A DNA stretch of 64,000 nt from Apium graveolens (lineage: Eukaryota > Streptophyta > Magnoliopsida > Apiales > Apiaceae), in the NCBI RefSeq assembly GCF_009905375.1, contig NC_133657.1, positions 42,217,853 to 42,281,852 of the forward strand. Direction: 5' to 3'. Shown here piece by piece: positions 43,563-56,051 of this stretch; the first letter of the stretch is position 1, and each line of letters starts with the position of its first letter. The translations under genes and the position numbers were made by a program. The notes beneath the pieces are model-generated. The model was not told the origin of the DNA and did no database searches. It was given only the letters and a program-made list of their open reading frames with translations.

Positions 43563-45653
43563 ATATATATTGATATGGTTTTTAAAAACTATTAATCGAA
43601 TAAGGTTTATTCGATAACTTCATATTCTTTAATGAATATTACTTGAATATTCATTCGAGGACTTATGACTCCTTTTATTTTATTTAATGAATATTACTTG
43701 AATATTCATTCGAGGACTTATGACTCACTTTATATTATTTAATGAATATTATTTGAATATTCATTCGAGGACTTAAGACTCTGTTTATTATATTTATTGA
43801 TTATTAATTGAATATTCATTTGAGGATGTATGACTCCTTTATTTTATTTAATGAATATTATTTATAATATTCATTCGAGGTATTATGACTACGCTTATTA
43901 CTGAAATATATTCTTTATTTTATTAAAGAATAAGGTGTCAATAATCAAACTTATTTTCGATTATTCAAATAAAGATAGTACTTTCATATAAGTATATCTT
44001 TGGTTATTTAATATCCATTTCAAGTATTAGTTTTAAAACTTCTACTTCGATTATTTTTATAAGGATTATCTTTATGAGAATATTATTTAAATAATAATAT
44101 TCAGATATTTTCTAATATATCGGGACTGATTTATTTTAATAAATCAGCAGTACTCCAAACATTCTTAAAAATGTTTTCGAGTCTTCAAAATGATTTTTAA
44201 AGTTAGAGTGGACCCCAAAACTCATTTTTTTATATTTAAGATCTTCCTTTCAAAGGGGATTTAAATACTCGCTCAAAACCTGGGGGATCCAGCTCTGTGG
44301 TGCATTTTACATTCGCAACGTGGTTGCTGTTTTGAGAAAACAAATGAATTGATTACTTACCCAGCATTCAGGAAGTAAGCCCATCTAATTGAGTCGGCAT
44401 AAGCGACAGGCCGGGGTACGGTCTATCAAAGTGTAAGTGGCTGGGTGGCAGTCCATCAACGCGTAAGAGGCCAGGTGGCGGTCCAGCACAAGGTCCTTAT
44501 GTGGCGAGGGTGATGACCGGTGGGGGATTCATCCATCTACTAGTAGAAAAGGTTACTTAATGGGTATCTTTGCCTGATCAGCAAGATATCAGGTTTATGC
44601 CAAAATTCTTTTCTTTCCAAATTCATTGGATATTACAACTCTGTTCATACTTTACATGACAGAGATTTTCTGGAAATGTATGAGATATATATATATATAT
44701 ATGGATATATATATCAGGACTTAATGAAGTATCTCGTAACTTCATTATTTATAATGATATTTCAAAGATTGAATCTATTCAAGTCTTATAGTCTCATCTG
44801 GGTGATGAACTTTGAAACTGATTATAACTTGAACGGTGGTAGTTCAAGTAGTATTCGGATATAAGTATATTGGAGTATCTTGTAACTTCATCTTTTAAAC
44901 TTATATCTAGTAAATGAATATCTTATGCATGACAAAGATTTTCAGAAAAACGTTGACAAGGTTAGATATATGAGATCACCTTGCAACGATATTTTTATAC
45001 AGTTATAAACTGGAACTTTGTGTATATTATACATGGAAGAGGACTTCCAAGATTTTGAAAAGTATATATGTATATATACTGAATATTTTGCGACTTCATC
45101 GCATTAAGATATCAAACTTGGTTCATTTCTTTTGACCAAGACTTTCATGAGTACTATGAGAAGGCTCATATACTGTAAATCATTATACATATTATTTTGG
45201 TGGGCTTGCTGCTCACCCTTGCTTTCTTCTTTCATCACACAACAACAGATAGAAAAGACGAACAGGACCAAGCTCCCGATTCGCAAGCGGTTAGAAAATG
45301 TTCCGCGGTTTTCTGGAAGCGTTGTTGCCGCCGTAGCTGAGGTAGGAGCTACCATTAGGCTAGGTTTTCAACTATTGATGAACCAGATTTATGTATATTT
45401 ATGAATTGTAATAATGGCAAGGAATATGTAAATTTATTCAGAACCTTTTTAAGGTGTATTGGCATATAATTCTGGAATAAAACGACTTGTGTTATTTTTG
45501 AGTATTCATCTCTGAGACTATAACTTGTGGTGTGTGTGTATATTGTGGGGTCACAGTACAGAGTAGTTGATTGGTTATTAAGATTGGGTGTTATTAAGGG
45601 AAATGGAACTCGTGACAACCCGGATCCCCGACCCCGGATTTGGGGGTGTTACA
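41446..45653 (+). repeat. 3' LTR of M
   Basis: It runs from TGTAATAACCCC to GTGTTACA, collinear with 31678-35875 and 10 bp longer. Part of the difference is a longer TA run at 43531-43571. Tandem 55-bp units recur at 43615-43905. Confidence 0.96.
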
Positions 45654-45658
45654 CTCAG
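45654..45658. repeat. Right target-site duplication of M (CTCAG)
   Basis: Identical to 31673-31677. After it, copia H's gag frame resumes at once. Confidence 0.95.
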
Positions 45659-46726
45659 ACTACTCTGTCGTTTGATACCGATGATATCAATGAATTAAGA
45701 TTATTTCTTATGTCTCTACATGTTAGTTTTAGGGATCAAACCTTAGATAATAATAGAATCAAGAGTGAAAACTCCGTATTAAAGAAAAGGAATGATCACC
45801 TAGAAATTGAGTTGCTTTCCATGCTAGAAATTCAAAAAGAAAGAGATAATTCTATTTTTGTGAAAGAAAAATTGTTAGAAAAATATGATTAACTAGAGAA
45901 GGAGCTAGCTAAAGAAAGAGAAGTCATTAAACTTTGGACTAACTCAGAAAAGTCAACTCAGAAAATTTTAGAGAATGGCTGTTGGGGATCAGGATTAGGA
46001 TATTCAGCTAGATCTAATTCTGATAAGAAAAGTAGAGAAGAAACTGAGAAAACAGAACCAATAAAAACTGGTAGCAAGGTCAAATTGAACAAGGTTCAAA
46101 TAAAGACCATTAAGTTTAATCCAAGTGCTAATACTGTTAAATCAATCCATGAGGAAGGTACTACCTCAACACCTAGATCAAACTTAATTACTGAAAAGAG
46201 TAAACAAGTTCACACAAATTAAGTAAATATTTGTTTAATGACTCAGAAACAGCTTAGGAAAAAGCTAAAGGACTTACACATGAAAGACAAGAGGAAAAGG
46301 TCTAGGAAAAATTGGAATTACAAGGTAGGTGTTAATAAGAATGGAAATTATGTGACTCCTCCTAATGCACCTAGAAAGACCTGTTCAAACTGTGGTAGCA
46401 CTAATCATTTTTCTAATTCTTGTAGGAAGAATAAAAAGATAAATGATGTTCTTTCCAAATCAGAGTTTAGGAATAGAACACTTAGATATAAACCACATAA
46501 TCCTTGTTTTCATTGTGATAGTTTTTGTCACTCTATTTATACATGTAAAGAGTATCACAGTTTGTATTATGATTTTTCTAAACTGAAACCCTCTTTAGTT
46601 AAAGCAAAATCTATTTCCGCATGTATAAATACTGATAGTAAGAATGTTAACATAAATTCTGATACGAAGTCTTCTGCCGTATATGTTAACAAACTTAAAG
46701 AGGCCAAAGGATCCAAGCAAGTCTAG
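45659..46726 (+). pseudogene. Copia H gag, third part with zinc knuckles
   Basis: The frame resumes after M as TTLSFDTDDINELRLFL and continues through a coiled-coil-like charged region (KERDNSIFVKEKLLEKYD, a stop at about 45890, LEKELAKEREVIKLW). It then enters a basic part with two more zinc-knuckle motifs: CSNCGSTNHFSNSC (about 46383-46424) and CFHCDSFCHSIYTC (about 46506-46547). A TAA lies near 46220. The last codons lead toward the protease with KGSKQV and a TAG where copia relatives have Trp. Including the first part, this gag has three knuckles and a long central helix. Confidence 0.85.
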
Positions 46727-47096
46727 ATCCTTAAAAACACTAAGTGATTTAAATTACTGATTATAGGGTAACAGGAGGAATGCTCTAGTCTTGGACAGTG
46801 GATGCTTAGGACATATGACTGGTTATAAATCCCTGCTATCAGAATTTGAAGAGAAGGCTGGCCCAAGTGTTTCTTAATGAGATGGCAACTTAGGAAAAAT
46901 TTTAGGATACGGAAAAATCAAAATTGGAAATGTCATAATTGAATATGTAGCTCTAGTTGCAGGACTCAAGAATAATCTGATCAGTGTGGGTCAAATCTGT
47001 GACATAAGTTACCATGTCAATTTTTATGAGGAGCATTGTGAAATTGTCAATAAGTCTGATGGTAAGATCACATTGATTGGTGTAAGTGTTAGTCGC
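46727..47096 (+). pseudogene. Copia H protease
   Basis: After a degenerate linker the frame shows ALVLDSGCLGHMTG with the DSG active site intact, then SLLSEFEEKAGPSVS, two stops, GYGKIKIGNVIIEYVALV, GLKNNLISVGQICD and HCEIVNKSDGKITLIGV. It breaks at 47096, just where a copia polyprotein would continue toward integrase. The rest of pol should lie to the right of the nested elements. Confidence 0.87.
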
Positions 47097-47552
47097 TAAA
47101 CACGCGCTAATATTACACGCAAGTATACGAGTTCGCAAGTAGTATAGAATCTTTTCAAGTTCATTCTCACAGAGACTGTATTGGTTAACTATGTAATTTA
47201 TGCACCTAAGCAACAATGTATGGTTATTATCCAATGCTAAGATGATAACAAATTGAGGTTATTCATAACTAAGAATTATGCTAGCAATTATAATTATGAG
47301 AATAAAATTTACTGAATTGATATATATGACAAACATGGGACTCTAACTTCATTAAATACTTCATTCAATAGCCTTATTATTCTTAACCTTAGCATGCAAT
47401 GGTGATGACACTAATCAGATAACACGAAACTGATAAACGCCAACTTTCGTTGCACGAGTACCATTCTACCAGACATCCACAAAAGAGATAGAAGCTGAAT
47501 AGGCACCAATTATATTGAGACCCTATATGTCTATAGAATTTGACAACATAAT
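47097..47552 (+). mobile_element. Insertion 'K' in copia H, left part, type uncertain
   Basis: H's frame ends at GGTGTAAG and is followed by TGTTAGTCGCTAAACACGCG, an LTR-like TG start. The 456 bp in view are noncoding, with GCAAGTATACGAG and a CTCACAGAGACTG segment. It is interrupted by element F at 47553. The predicted target-site duplication is GTAAG (47092-47096). The element's orientation and family are not established; I treat it as an LTR-type border by its start. Confidence 0.5.
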
Positions 47553-50500
47553 TGTGGCGCCCTCCAAACCCGGGTCAGAAGTTTGGGGTCCACACACAAA
47601 CACCTTATTTATAACCTGCTTATAACAATAATAAAGATAATAATAATAATATGCAGTGACCCTACTTACCAACTACCACGGACCACAACAAGTTAAAGTA
47701 TGCACACAAGCCAAACACACACTTATATTATAATCGTCCAAATCCCAACTATTCAAACTCAGAACTGAGTATTAAATATTATTACAAACTTTTACAAACT
47801 TAAGTTGTCTCAAAAGATGCCTACTAGCTTAACTCGATCAACCTGAACCCCTAGCTCTCGCGCTGGACTGGGGATCCTTTCTACCAACTAGTTCCTTCTT
47901 AACTGGAAAAGAACATAAACAACATTGCACAAATGAGCTAACTAGCTCAGCAAGTCACAATGACAAAACTGAGAATAATGATCATCAAGTGAAAAGGGTT
48001 ATGATATCAAGTGAACAATGAATTATGATTTAGATTGGATATTATATTTTCATTTTAAAAACCAAGGTTAGGTTGCTGATCAGTCACGCATAACCCCAAG
48101 CAAAGCACACAGCACTGCTCTAACTACTGGATCCAAGGCACACATTGGCCTAACTTGACCATTTATATGGTCTGACCACGAATCTGGTCCACAATTATAT
48201 AAAACAATCCGATTCTAACATAATAACAGAATAAACAATGTAAAGCAATAAACAGGATCATAAACAACATTGGATGTTCGATAATGAAATGGTTTCAATC
48301 TTCACAAAGGATCAATATGGCAATTTCAAAGCTTGGCTGTTAGGTAATGAGAGAATTGGATAACAAAGGAATCAATGTTTCAGGGTTACCAGGAATTGGT
48401 CTTTCAAATCATAAGGTACAATGGTTTGAGTATGTATTTAATTTGATTCAGTATTTGGTGTTCAGTTTGTATGTATTGGTGGGGTAGTATCGTATATTTG
48501 TGGTTCGTATCTCGGTGTACAACAATCAATGGTTTAGAAAGAATAAGGTTTACGGCTCAAGATCATTAACTGGGATCAGGGTTTAGGGTTCAGTGCTTCA
48601 AAGCACTTGTAATATAAAACAGGACTATCAATCAACTATAATATATCTCGAGAAAGTTTAGAACACTTTCCTGGTACTAGCTTGCTTTACTGCACTAACT
48701 TCCAATTACAATCGTCTACTCCCCGACTATCTGTTTCCCTTTCCTATGCCTTGCCTCTTCTGCTCACATATCATAAGCATCTATCAATATTCAACTCATA
48801 CGACTCATACGATTCTATTCGACATACACTTCTATCTACCCTTCATTTTACCCAGATCTGATTAACGGATTGAAAGTTATGCTAATAACAAGTAAACATC
48901 GAACATATAGACCAACAGTCAACCACCAAGTCACATATAGTACATAACACATCAAATAGTCAATGATATATCATTTATAAAGAAGTCTCAGGTCATAAAC
49001 AGGCTTTCGGGTATTTAAAATGATTTTTAAAATATTTTTCGGAATTAAAACGGGGGGTTGGATCAATTTCAGAGTAATAAACAGGGTTCGGTTGGCCAAA
49101 TCTGGCTTCAAAACAATTTTATAATAATTATCGAGCCTTGAAAACAATTTAAAATAATCTTTTAAAGCTCGAAACTATTTTTCAGAATTTTTAAATCATT
49201 TTTAAGTACTTAAATCTAATTAAATAATTAATTAAAATCAATTAATAATTAATTAAATCAAATAATCAATTAATTTTCGAATTAATTAACCAATTAAATA
49301 TTAACTGAAATTAATTAACTAATTAATTCAGATTTATTTTTGAATTAAAAATAATTTTTGGAATTAAAATAATAATTTTTGGAATTTTCAGAAATTAAAA
49401 ATGAATTTTTATAATTAAAATAAATAGGAAATATGATTTTTAAATATTTTTAAAACAGGAATCCTATTTCTGCAATTTTCCAGAAACTTCAGGGACTAAA
49501 TTGTATCGTCCCCAAAAGTTTAGGTACCAAACTACAAATTTTACAGGGCTCGCCGGAAAATGATCGGGGTTCGCCGAAGATGGCGTTCCCGGAATCGTCA
49601 CACCTTCAGGAGCTCGAGATATCATCTATAATTCATGAGAAACACATCCCAATAATCACTTTGTCCTAATAACCCCAGACCTGGCCGGAAAATGGCCAAG
49701 AACTTTACCGGTTTCCGGTGACCCGACGAAAACTTCAAAACACAACTCCCTTCGATTCAAACATCCTCTGTTAACGAGCTATATACCAATCGATTGCAAA
49801 TTTTATAAGGAACACAACCCACTATAATACAACAGCTAATAACCCCCAGATCAAAAGGCCCTAAATTTCAATTTAAAACATTCATACGGGTTATAAACCC
49901 TAATTTCAAAATTCAAAGATTAAACTCAATTTTGAACATGTTATTGAACTCCAAATCAGTCATATGACATATGAAAATCATCAGGAAAACAAGCCCTACA
50001 ACATGCAAGCATCAAATCATCCAAACAATCATCCAAACAAAAATTCATATTTTTATTCAAAATAATTCAAAAATAAATAAATTTCCAGAAAATAAACCTT
50101 TGATTCTGCAGTGATATGGAACACAGATTCTGATAGTACACCTCAAGACCTTCGTTTTGAGTACTCGAGCTTTCCAAACGGATTCCGGTAACACCTCCGA
50201 TTGTTGGTTTGATTTTCAGAAAGGTTTATGAATATATAAATTTTCTCTGGAAAATTATGTAATTACTGTTTGCAAATGATTTTCGGTACGAAATAAAATA
50301 CGGTAAAGGCTATTTATAATTACGGAAAATTAGTATCCCGTTGGATCATTCCCGATATAAAATGGTACGTTTATTTATAAAAACTGATCCAAACGGTACC
50401 GGTTTTCGAGATAATTATTCAAACCAGTACAATTTGTACTGCGGTATAGTTTAATAAAAAGATCACGTTTATTAAAAATACGAGTTTTATTAATTTACCG

Positions 50501-50951
50501 AAACGAATAATGTATCGAAAATATTGCGCCGGGACCCGCACAGGACAAACCGTACTCCGGATCGAAAAAGTCGAAACATGGAAAATGCTCAGAATATTGT
50601 AATTAGGTTAGGAAGGAGTTCTCGGAAGAGTTTCGCGTTATAAAAATGTAAAAATGGATTGTGTCGGTTGGTTCCCGATTGTAGAAAATAGTTTTTAAAT
50701 ACTCGGAATTTTTTTTATAAAATCCATATATTTCCTATAAAATCATAAATCAACATAAAAATAAATAGAAAGATATGACAATTATTTATATTTTATTTTG
50801 GACATATAAAAATTAAAATACTGAATTAAAATTATTTTTAAACATCCAAACACATTTAACACTTAACAAATAATTCATAGAATAGATACTGAACATACAT
50901 AATAATTATTTATCAGCAAAAATAATTACACGATATATCCCGAATATTACA
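47553..50951 (-). repeat. 3' LTR of F (3.4 kb)
   Basis: On + it runs from TGTGGCGCCCTCC to CGAATATTACA. It is collinear with B's LTR, including the AATTAATTAA block (49210-49400) and the TATA motif at 50309-50318 (minus strand). Confidence 0.93.
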
Positions 50952-50968
50952 TCCTTCCCCCCTTAAAA
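50952..50968 (-). other. Polypurine tract of F
   Basis: The minus-strand purine run with GGGGGGAAGGA abuts the LTR start. Confidence 0.85.
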
Positions 50969-50989
50969 TGATTCTTTCCTCAGAATCTC

Positions 50990-52412
50990 CTATGAAAACA
51001 AATGAGGGAACCTTTCTCTCATATCACTTTCTAACTCCCAGGTTGACTCTTCAACCTTTGGGTTTCTCCACAATACTCTTACTAGCTTTACCACTTTATA
51101 TCTCAATACTTTTTCTCTTTCCTCTAGAATTTCTATCAGACTCTCTTCATATGACAAGTCTGCCTGAAGCTCTATTGGCTCATATTCTATTATATGCCTA
51201 GAGTCTGGATTATACTTCTTAAACATCGATGCATGAAAAATATGGTGAATGTTCTCCATGTGCGGAGGTAACGCCAACTCGTAAGCTACTTTGCCAACGC
51301 GCTTTAAAATCTCAAAAGGTCTAACGTATCTTGGGCTCAGTTTTCCTTTCTTTCCAAATCTCGCTAATCCCTTCCACGGTGATACTTTCAGCAATACCAC
51401 ATTCCCTTCTTCGAATTCCATATCTTTCCTGGATTGATCTACATATTTCCTTTGACGGTCTTGTGCTGCTATCAATCTCTTCTGGATAACTTCAACAACT
51501 TCCTTTGTCTACTGCACCAATTCAGGTCCAAGTATTTTGCGTTCTCCTACCTCGTCCCAATACACTGGAGATCTACATTTGCGTCCGTAAAGAGCTTCAT
51601 AGGGTGGCATCCCAATACTGGCGTCATAACTGTTGTTGTAAGCAAATTCTATGAGGGGTAAATGCTCGTCCCAACTTCCTTTAAAATCAATAGCACAGAC
51701 ACGTAACATGTCTTCAATTGTCTGGATCGTTCTTTCACTCTGGCCGTCCATCTGTGGATGGTAAGCCGTACTCATATTCAGTCTCGTTCCTAAACATTCT
51801 TGAAAACTCTTCCAAAATCTTGAATTAAATCTTGGATCTCAATCGGATATGATAGACACAAGAACTCCATGACGAACTACAATTTCCTTCAAGTACATAT
51901 GGACCAACTTGTCGAGTGAAAATCTTTCATTTATAGGCAGAAAATGAGCTGACTTGGTAAGTCTATCCACTATAACCCAGATGGCATCATGATTAGCTTT
52001 TTTCCTTCGTAATCCAACTATAAAATCCATGGCAATATGCTCCCACTTCCATTCTGGAGTCTCCAATGGCTGTAGTAATCCACTTGGTCTCTGGTGCTCT
52101 GCTTTAACTCTCCGACATGTATAACATCTGCTAACCCATTCCGCAATTTCCCTCTTCATATTTGGCCACCAATAATTTTCCTTTAAATCTCTGTACATTT
52201 TGGTACTCCCTGGATGGATTGAATACCTTGAATTATGAGCTTCCTGTAACATTTCATTCTTCAATTCCGTTACTGGTGGAATCCAAATCCTAGAAGAAAA
52301 CCTAAGAATACCTTGATCGTCCTTTTGCGTGCACAATTCTTCACCTACCAAACGATTTATGTCCTGATCCATTACTTCTTCTTGACACTTCTTTATCTTC
52401 TCTAACAACTCC
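50990..52412 (-). pseudogene. F integrase and chromodomain
   Basis: A single frame contains the HHCC zinc-binding part ([24 protein letters not shown]), the catalytic core ([13 protein letters not shown] with the first Asp, the second Asp in IISD at a TGA codon near 51838, STAYHPQMDGQSER with the Glu), the C-terminal domain (FEEGNVVLLKVSPW, RPFEILKRVG, ELALPPHME) and the chromodomain (LRYKVVKLVRVLW, STWELESDMRERFP). Stops near 52412, 51838 and 51508 fit single C-to-T changes from CAG, CGA and CAG. The domain set is complete, unlike in B. Confidence 0.9.
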
Positions 52413-53040
52413 GGCTAGAAAGTCATACTATAAATTTTTGCTTCATCAGGCGTGCAAAATCTCATCTCCAATTCCAGTTTCTGAAATTTCTTATATATTT
52501 CTTCGGGTACTGATAACACATTTAAATTTTCCTTCCGACTCAACGCGTCTGCTACGACGTTTGCTTTACCGGGATGATAGTTAATTGTACAGTCGTAATC
52601 CTTGATTAATTCCAACCATCTCCTTTATCTCATATTAAGCTCCTTCTGTGTGAATATGTATTTCAAACTTTTGTGATCCGTGTAAATCTCGCATTTTTCT
52701 CCATATAGATAATGTCTCCAAATTTTTAAAGCGAAAACTATAGCTGCTAGCTCCAAATCATGAGTAGGATATTTCTGTTCGTGTGGTTTCAGTTGCCTTG
52801 ACGCATATGCAATCACCTTATCGTGCTGCATCAGAACACATCCGAGTCCTTTATGAGAAGCATCGCTATAAATTATGAAATTTCCTTGATCGTCGGGAAG
52901 TGACAAAACAGGTGCCGTGATTAATCTTTGCTTCAATTCCTGAAAACTTTCTTCGCATTTATCGTTCCATATAAACTTTTCATTCTTCCGTGTAAGCTTT
53001 GTCAATGGTGTTGCAATTCTTGAGAAATTTTGAACGAACC
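52413..53040 (-). pseudogene. F RNase H domain
   Basis: [26 protein letters not shown] and [11 protein letters not shown] carry the acidic catalytic positions, and [18 protein letters not shown] ends the domain. A TAA near 52623 replaces a CAA that B preserves. No frameshift is needed up to the integrase. Confidence 0.88.
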
Positions 53041-53990
53041 GACGATAATATCCTGCCAATCCCAAGAAACTTCTCACCTCTGTTGGTGTTCTCGGTCTTT
53101 CCCAATTTGTAATTGCTTCAATCTTTGCTGGGTCCACTTTGATCCCTTCCTTACTAACTATATGTCCTAAGAACTGAACTTCCTGTAGCCAAAATTCACA
53201 CTTCGATAATGTAGTATATAACTTCTTTTTCCTTATAATCTCCAAAGCTGTTCTTAAATGTGTTGCATGATCCTCTTCTATCTTTGAATAAATCAAAATA
53301 TCATCTATAAACACAATAACAAACTTGTCCAAATATTCCTTGAAAATTCTGTTCATCGGATCCATAAACGTTGTCGGGGCATTGGTCAATCCAAAAGACA
53401 ACACTAAAAATTCATAATGTCCATACCTTGTTCTGAAAGCTGTCTTTAGTATATCTTCTGGCTTAATCTTTAGTTGATGATATCCCGATCTTAAATCAAT
53501 CTTGGAGAAGTACTTGGCTCCCTTCAATTGGTCAAATAAATCATCAATTTTGGGTAACAGATACTTGTTCTTGATTGTAAGCTTGTTAAGCTCCCGATAG
53601 TCGATGCACAGTCTCATGCTCCCATCTTTCTTCTTGACAAACAATATCGGTGCACCCCACGGGGATACACTGGGTCTGATTACTCATTTTTCTAACAATT
53701 CTTGCAATTGCTTCGCTAGTTCCTTCATCTCCACGGGCGCCATTCTGTACCGGGCCTTGGATACTGGTTCTGTTCCAGGTGCTAAGTCAATCGCAAATTC
53801 AATTTATCTATCTGGAGGAAGTCCTGGTAACTCATCGGAAAACACGTCTGGAAATTCATTAACTACTAGAATATCTTCAAGTTTTGTTGACTCCTGACTT
53901 CTATCAATCACATATGCCACGAAATGCTCGCATCCTTGTCGTAGTAACTTCTTGGCTTGAATCATCGTTAAGAACTTCTTTGCTTGCTTC
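53041..53990 (-). pseudogene. F reverse transcriptase domain
   Basis: The polymerase motifs are all visible: [13 protein letters not shown] (the frame is open from 53644), [36 protein letters not shown] with the catalytic Asp pair, and [13 protein letters not shown] running into RNase H. Two stops (near 53685 and 53803) break the N-terminal part, where B reads LLEKGVIRP and PDREIEF. They are not C-to-T type. Confidence 0.9.
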
Positions 53991-54480
53991 TGGCCCTTGA
54001 ACGTTACTATCCTCTCGTCTGGCATCTTCACCATTACCTTCTTATTTTGACAATCTATTTGGGCATCGTGCTTAGATAACCAATCCATTCCTAAAATAAC
54101 GTCAAATTTCCCCTAACTTAAATGGTATCAAATCTACACAAAACTTACTACTAGAAATCTCAATCTCACAATTTCCACAAACTTGATTAACAGATACATG
54201 TTCTTGATTTGCTAATTCCATAGTCATTATTTCATTTAAATGCTCAACTGGACAATTTAACTTATTAACAAAATCTTGAGAAACAAACGATCGAGTTGCT
54301 CCCAAATCTATTAACACTTTGGCACATAAAGAATTCACATTAAGCGTACCTTCCACGACATCAGTATCATGGATAGCATCCTTCATAGACATATCAAAAA
54401 CTCTAGCCCTTGGAGTCTCATTCACTGCTGGGGTAGATCCTATAATTCTCAATGCATTACTAACTGGGGCTGAGTGTCTT
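53991..54480 (-). pseudogene. F protease domain
   Basis: VLIDLGATRSFVS shows the active-site triad as DLG instead of DSG (B has DSG), so the Ser is changed. A frameshift separates it from GMDWLSKHDAQIDC near 54095. Downstream the frame enters the reverse transcriptase. Confidence 0.85.
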
Positions 54481-55615
54481 GCAATCCCTGGCTATATGTC
54501 ATGGCTTTCCACATTTAAAGCACATAAATCCAATGGCTGGAACCTTCACTACTGGATTCCAGATAGGCTGATCCTTGTTTGCTGGCTCTCTTGCTGGCTG
54601 ATTTCGGCACTCCCTCGAATAGTGCCCTTTCTGGTTACACTTGAAACAAACTACATTCAACTTATTACACACTCCTCCATGTTTCTTCCCACATACCTGA
54701 CAATCTGGAAAAGTTAACCTTAACTGATTCGGCTGATTCACATTGGCTGGACGGTTGCCCTGGCCTCCGTCTCCTGTATTTTGCCTTCTAAAGTTAAAAT
54801 TTCTCTCTGGCTGAAACTTGCCCTTCTTAAAGTTTGGAAACTTCCCTGGTTGTGACTGACCTTCCCTTTGGACTTTCTCTTCTTACTTTCCTTCTACTTC
54901 TGGGACATCTCGCTCTCTGTCTCTGCAACCATGGCCTTATGTACAACTCCTGCATATGTATCCAACTCAAAAATGGCTACCTTCCCTCTGATCCATGGCT
55001 TCAGACCTTGCTGGAATCTCTTAGCCTTCTTTCTGTCAGTATCCACATATGATGACACATACCTTGACAACTCTTCAAACTTACTTTCATAATCCGCCAC
55101 CGTCATATTTCCTTTCTTTAACTCTAGAAACTTCAGTTCCATCTGATCCTGAACAAACTGGGGAAAATACTTTTCTAAAAACAATTCCTTGAACCTCTCC
55201 CAAGTAATAACATATGTTCCTTCCAATATCTTCAAAGTCTCCCACCAATAGGTGGCCTCATTCTTCAAGTAAAACTCCCAAACTCAACCTTCTGTTCTTC
55301 CTTCACTTTCACTAAGGAAAATGACTTCTCTATTAACTTTAACCAAATATTTTCTTCAATCGGTTCTAGGGAACCCTTGAATTCTGGTGGGTTTACCGCC
55401 TGAAAAGTTTTGAAAGTTACTTGGGGATTGGTCTGTCTTTGTTGTTATTGTGCCAGGTGAACTGTTTGTTGAGCCAAGATTTGGAGAATCTGGGCTATTG
55501 CTAGGTCTATGGGTCCAGGGTTCACATTCTGGTTTGTATCATCTTGGTTATTATTGTTGCTGTTGGTTTCTTCATTCTGGGTGTTGGTGCGGGTATTTCT
55601 TCTGGGAGGCATTTT
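54481..55615 (-). pseudogene. F gag
   Basis: The start MPPRRNTRTN (ATG 55613-55615) matches B. A TAA occurs soon after (HLAQ then stop, where B has CAA), and a frameshift lies near 55275 just before the TYWWE segment. The capsid part ITWERFKELFLEKYFP and LKPWIRGKVAIFELDTY is clean. The zinc knuckles are CFKCNQKGHYSREC and CFKCGKP-stop-HIARDC; the second is interrupted by a TGA. Confidence 0.88.
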
Positions 55616-56051
55616 TCTGTAAAGAATCAAACAACTTATTTAGCTTTTAAATCAAATCCTTTTCATAAAAGAAAAGTTTTGTAAAACAGAAATATCTCTT
55701 TTTGAAAACAGTTGTAACAGTTGAACTAAGTAAATTGCATGCTTCTTTACAGAATATAAACAGTTAAGGGAACAGGGTACATGGTATCACAGGGGTATAA
55801 CTGGTGCAATAAATAAGGTAAAGTAAAACAGGTGCAGTAAAATTAATGACAATGCTGGAAAGGAAACGGTACTGATATATATAGATCAAAAGTTTTAGGA
55901 AGTACAAGCGTAAAGAAGCTTCGGAAGTAAAAGAAAAAGGGTACAATAACCTACTCACTAGTCAGCAGATCTAGTCTATAAATACAACCCAAAAGTCTAC
56001 TAATACATACTACACACTACTGTACATACTAAACAACCACAACAGCACTGC
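55616..56051 (-). other. Leader spacer of F
   Basis: T-rich spacer aligning with B 12087-12575. No conserved protein. Confidence 0.55.

Larger units (their letters stand above)
31678..45653 (+). mobile_element. Complete non-autonomous Ty3/gypsy element 'M' (14.0 kb)
   Basis: It has a 5' LTR 31678-35875, primer site, 5.57 kb interior, polypurine tract, 3' LTR 41446-45653 and perfect 5-bp target-site duplications. The two LTRs are about 4.2 kb and closely similar; I count about seven differences in the first 350 bp. The interior is not a normal gag-pol. An RNase H remnant precedes a gag remnant, about 2.9 kb follow without recognisable domains, and then come an integrase tail and chromodomain. 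Since A has the same interior with shared stops, the family transposed in this state. Tekay/Del-type relatives such as G, which has a matching polypurine tract and LTR start, could have supplied proteins. Confidence 0.93.
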
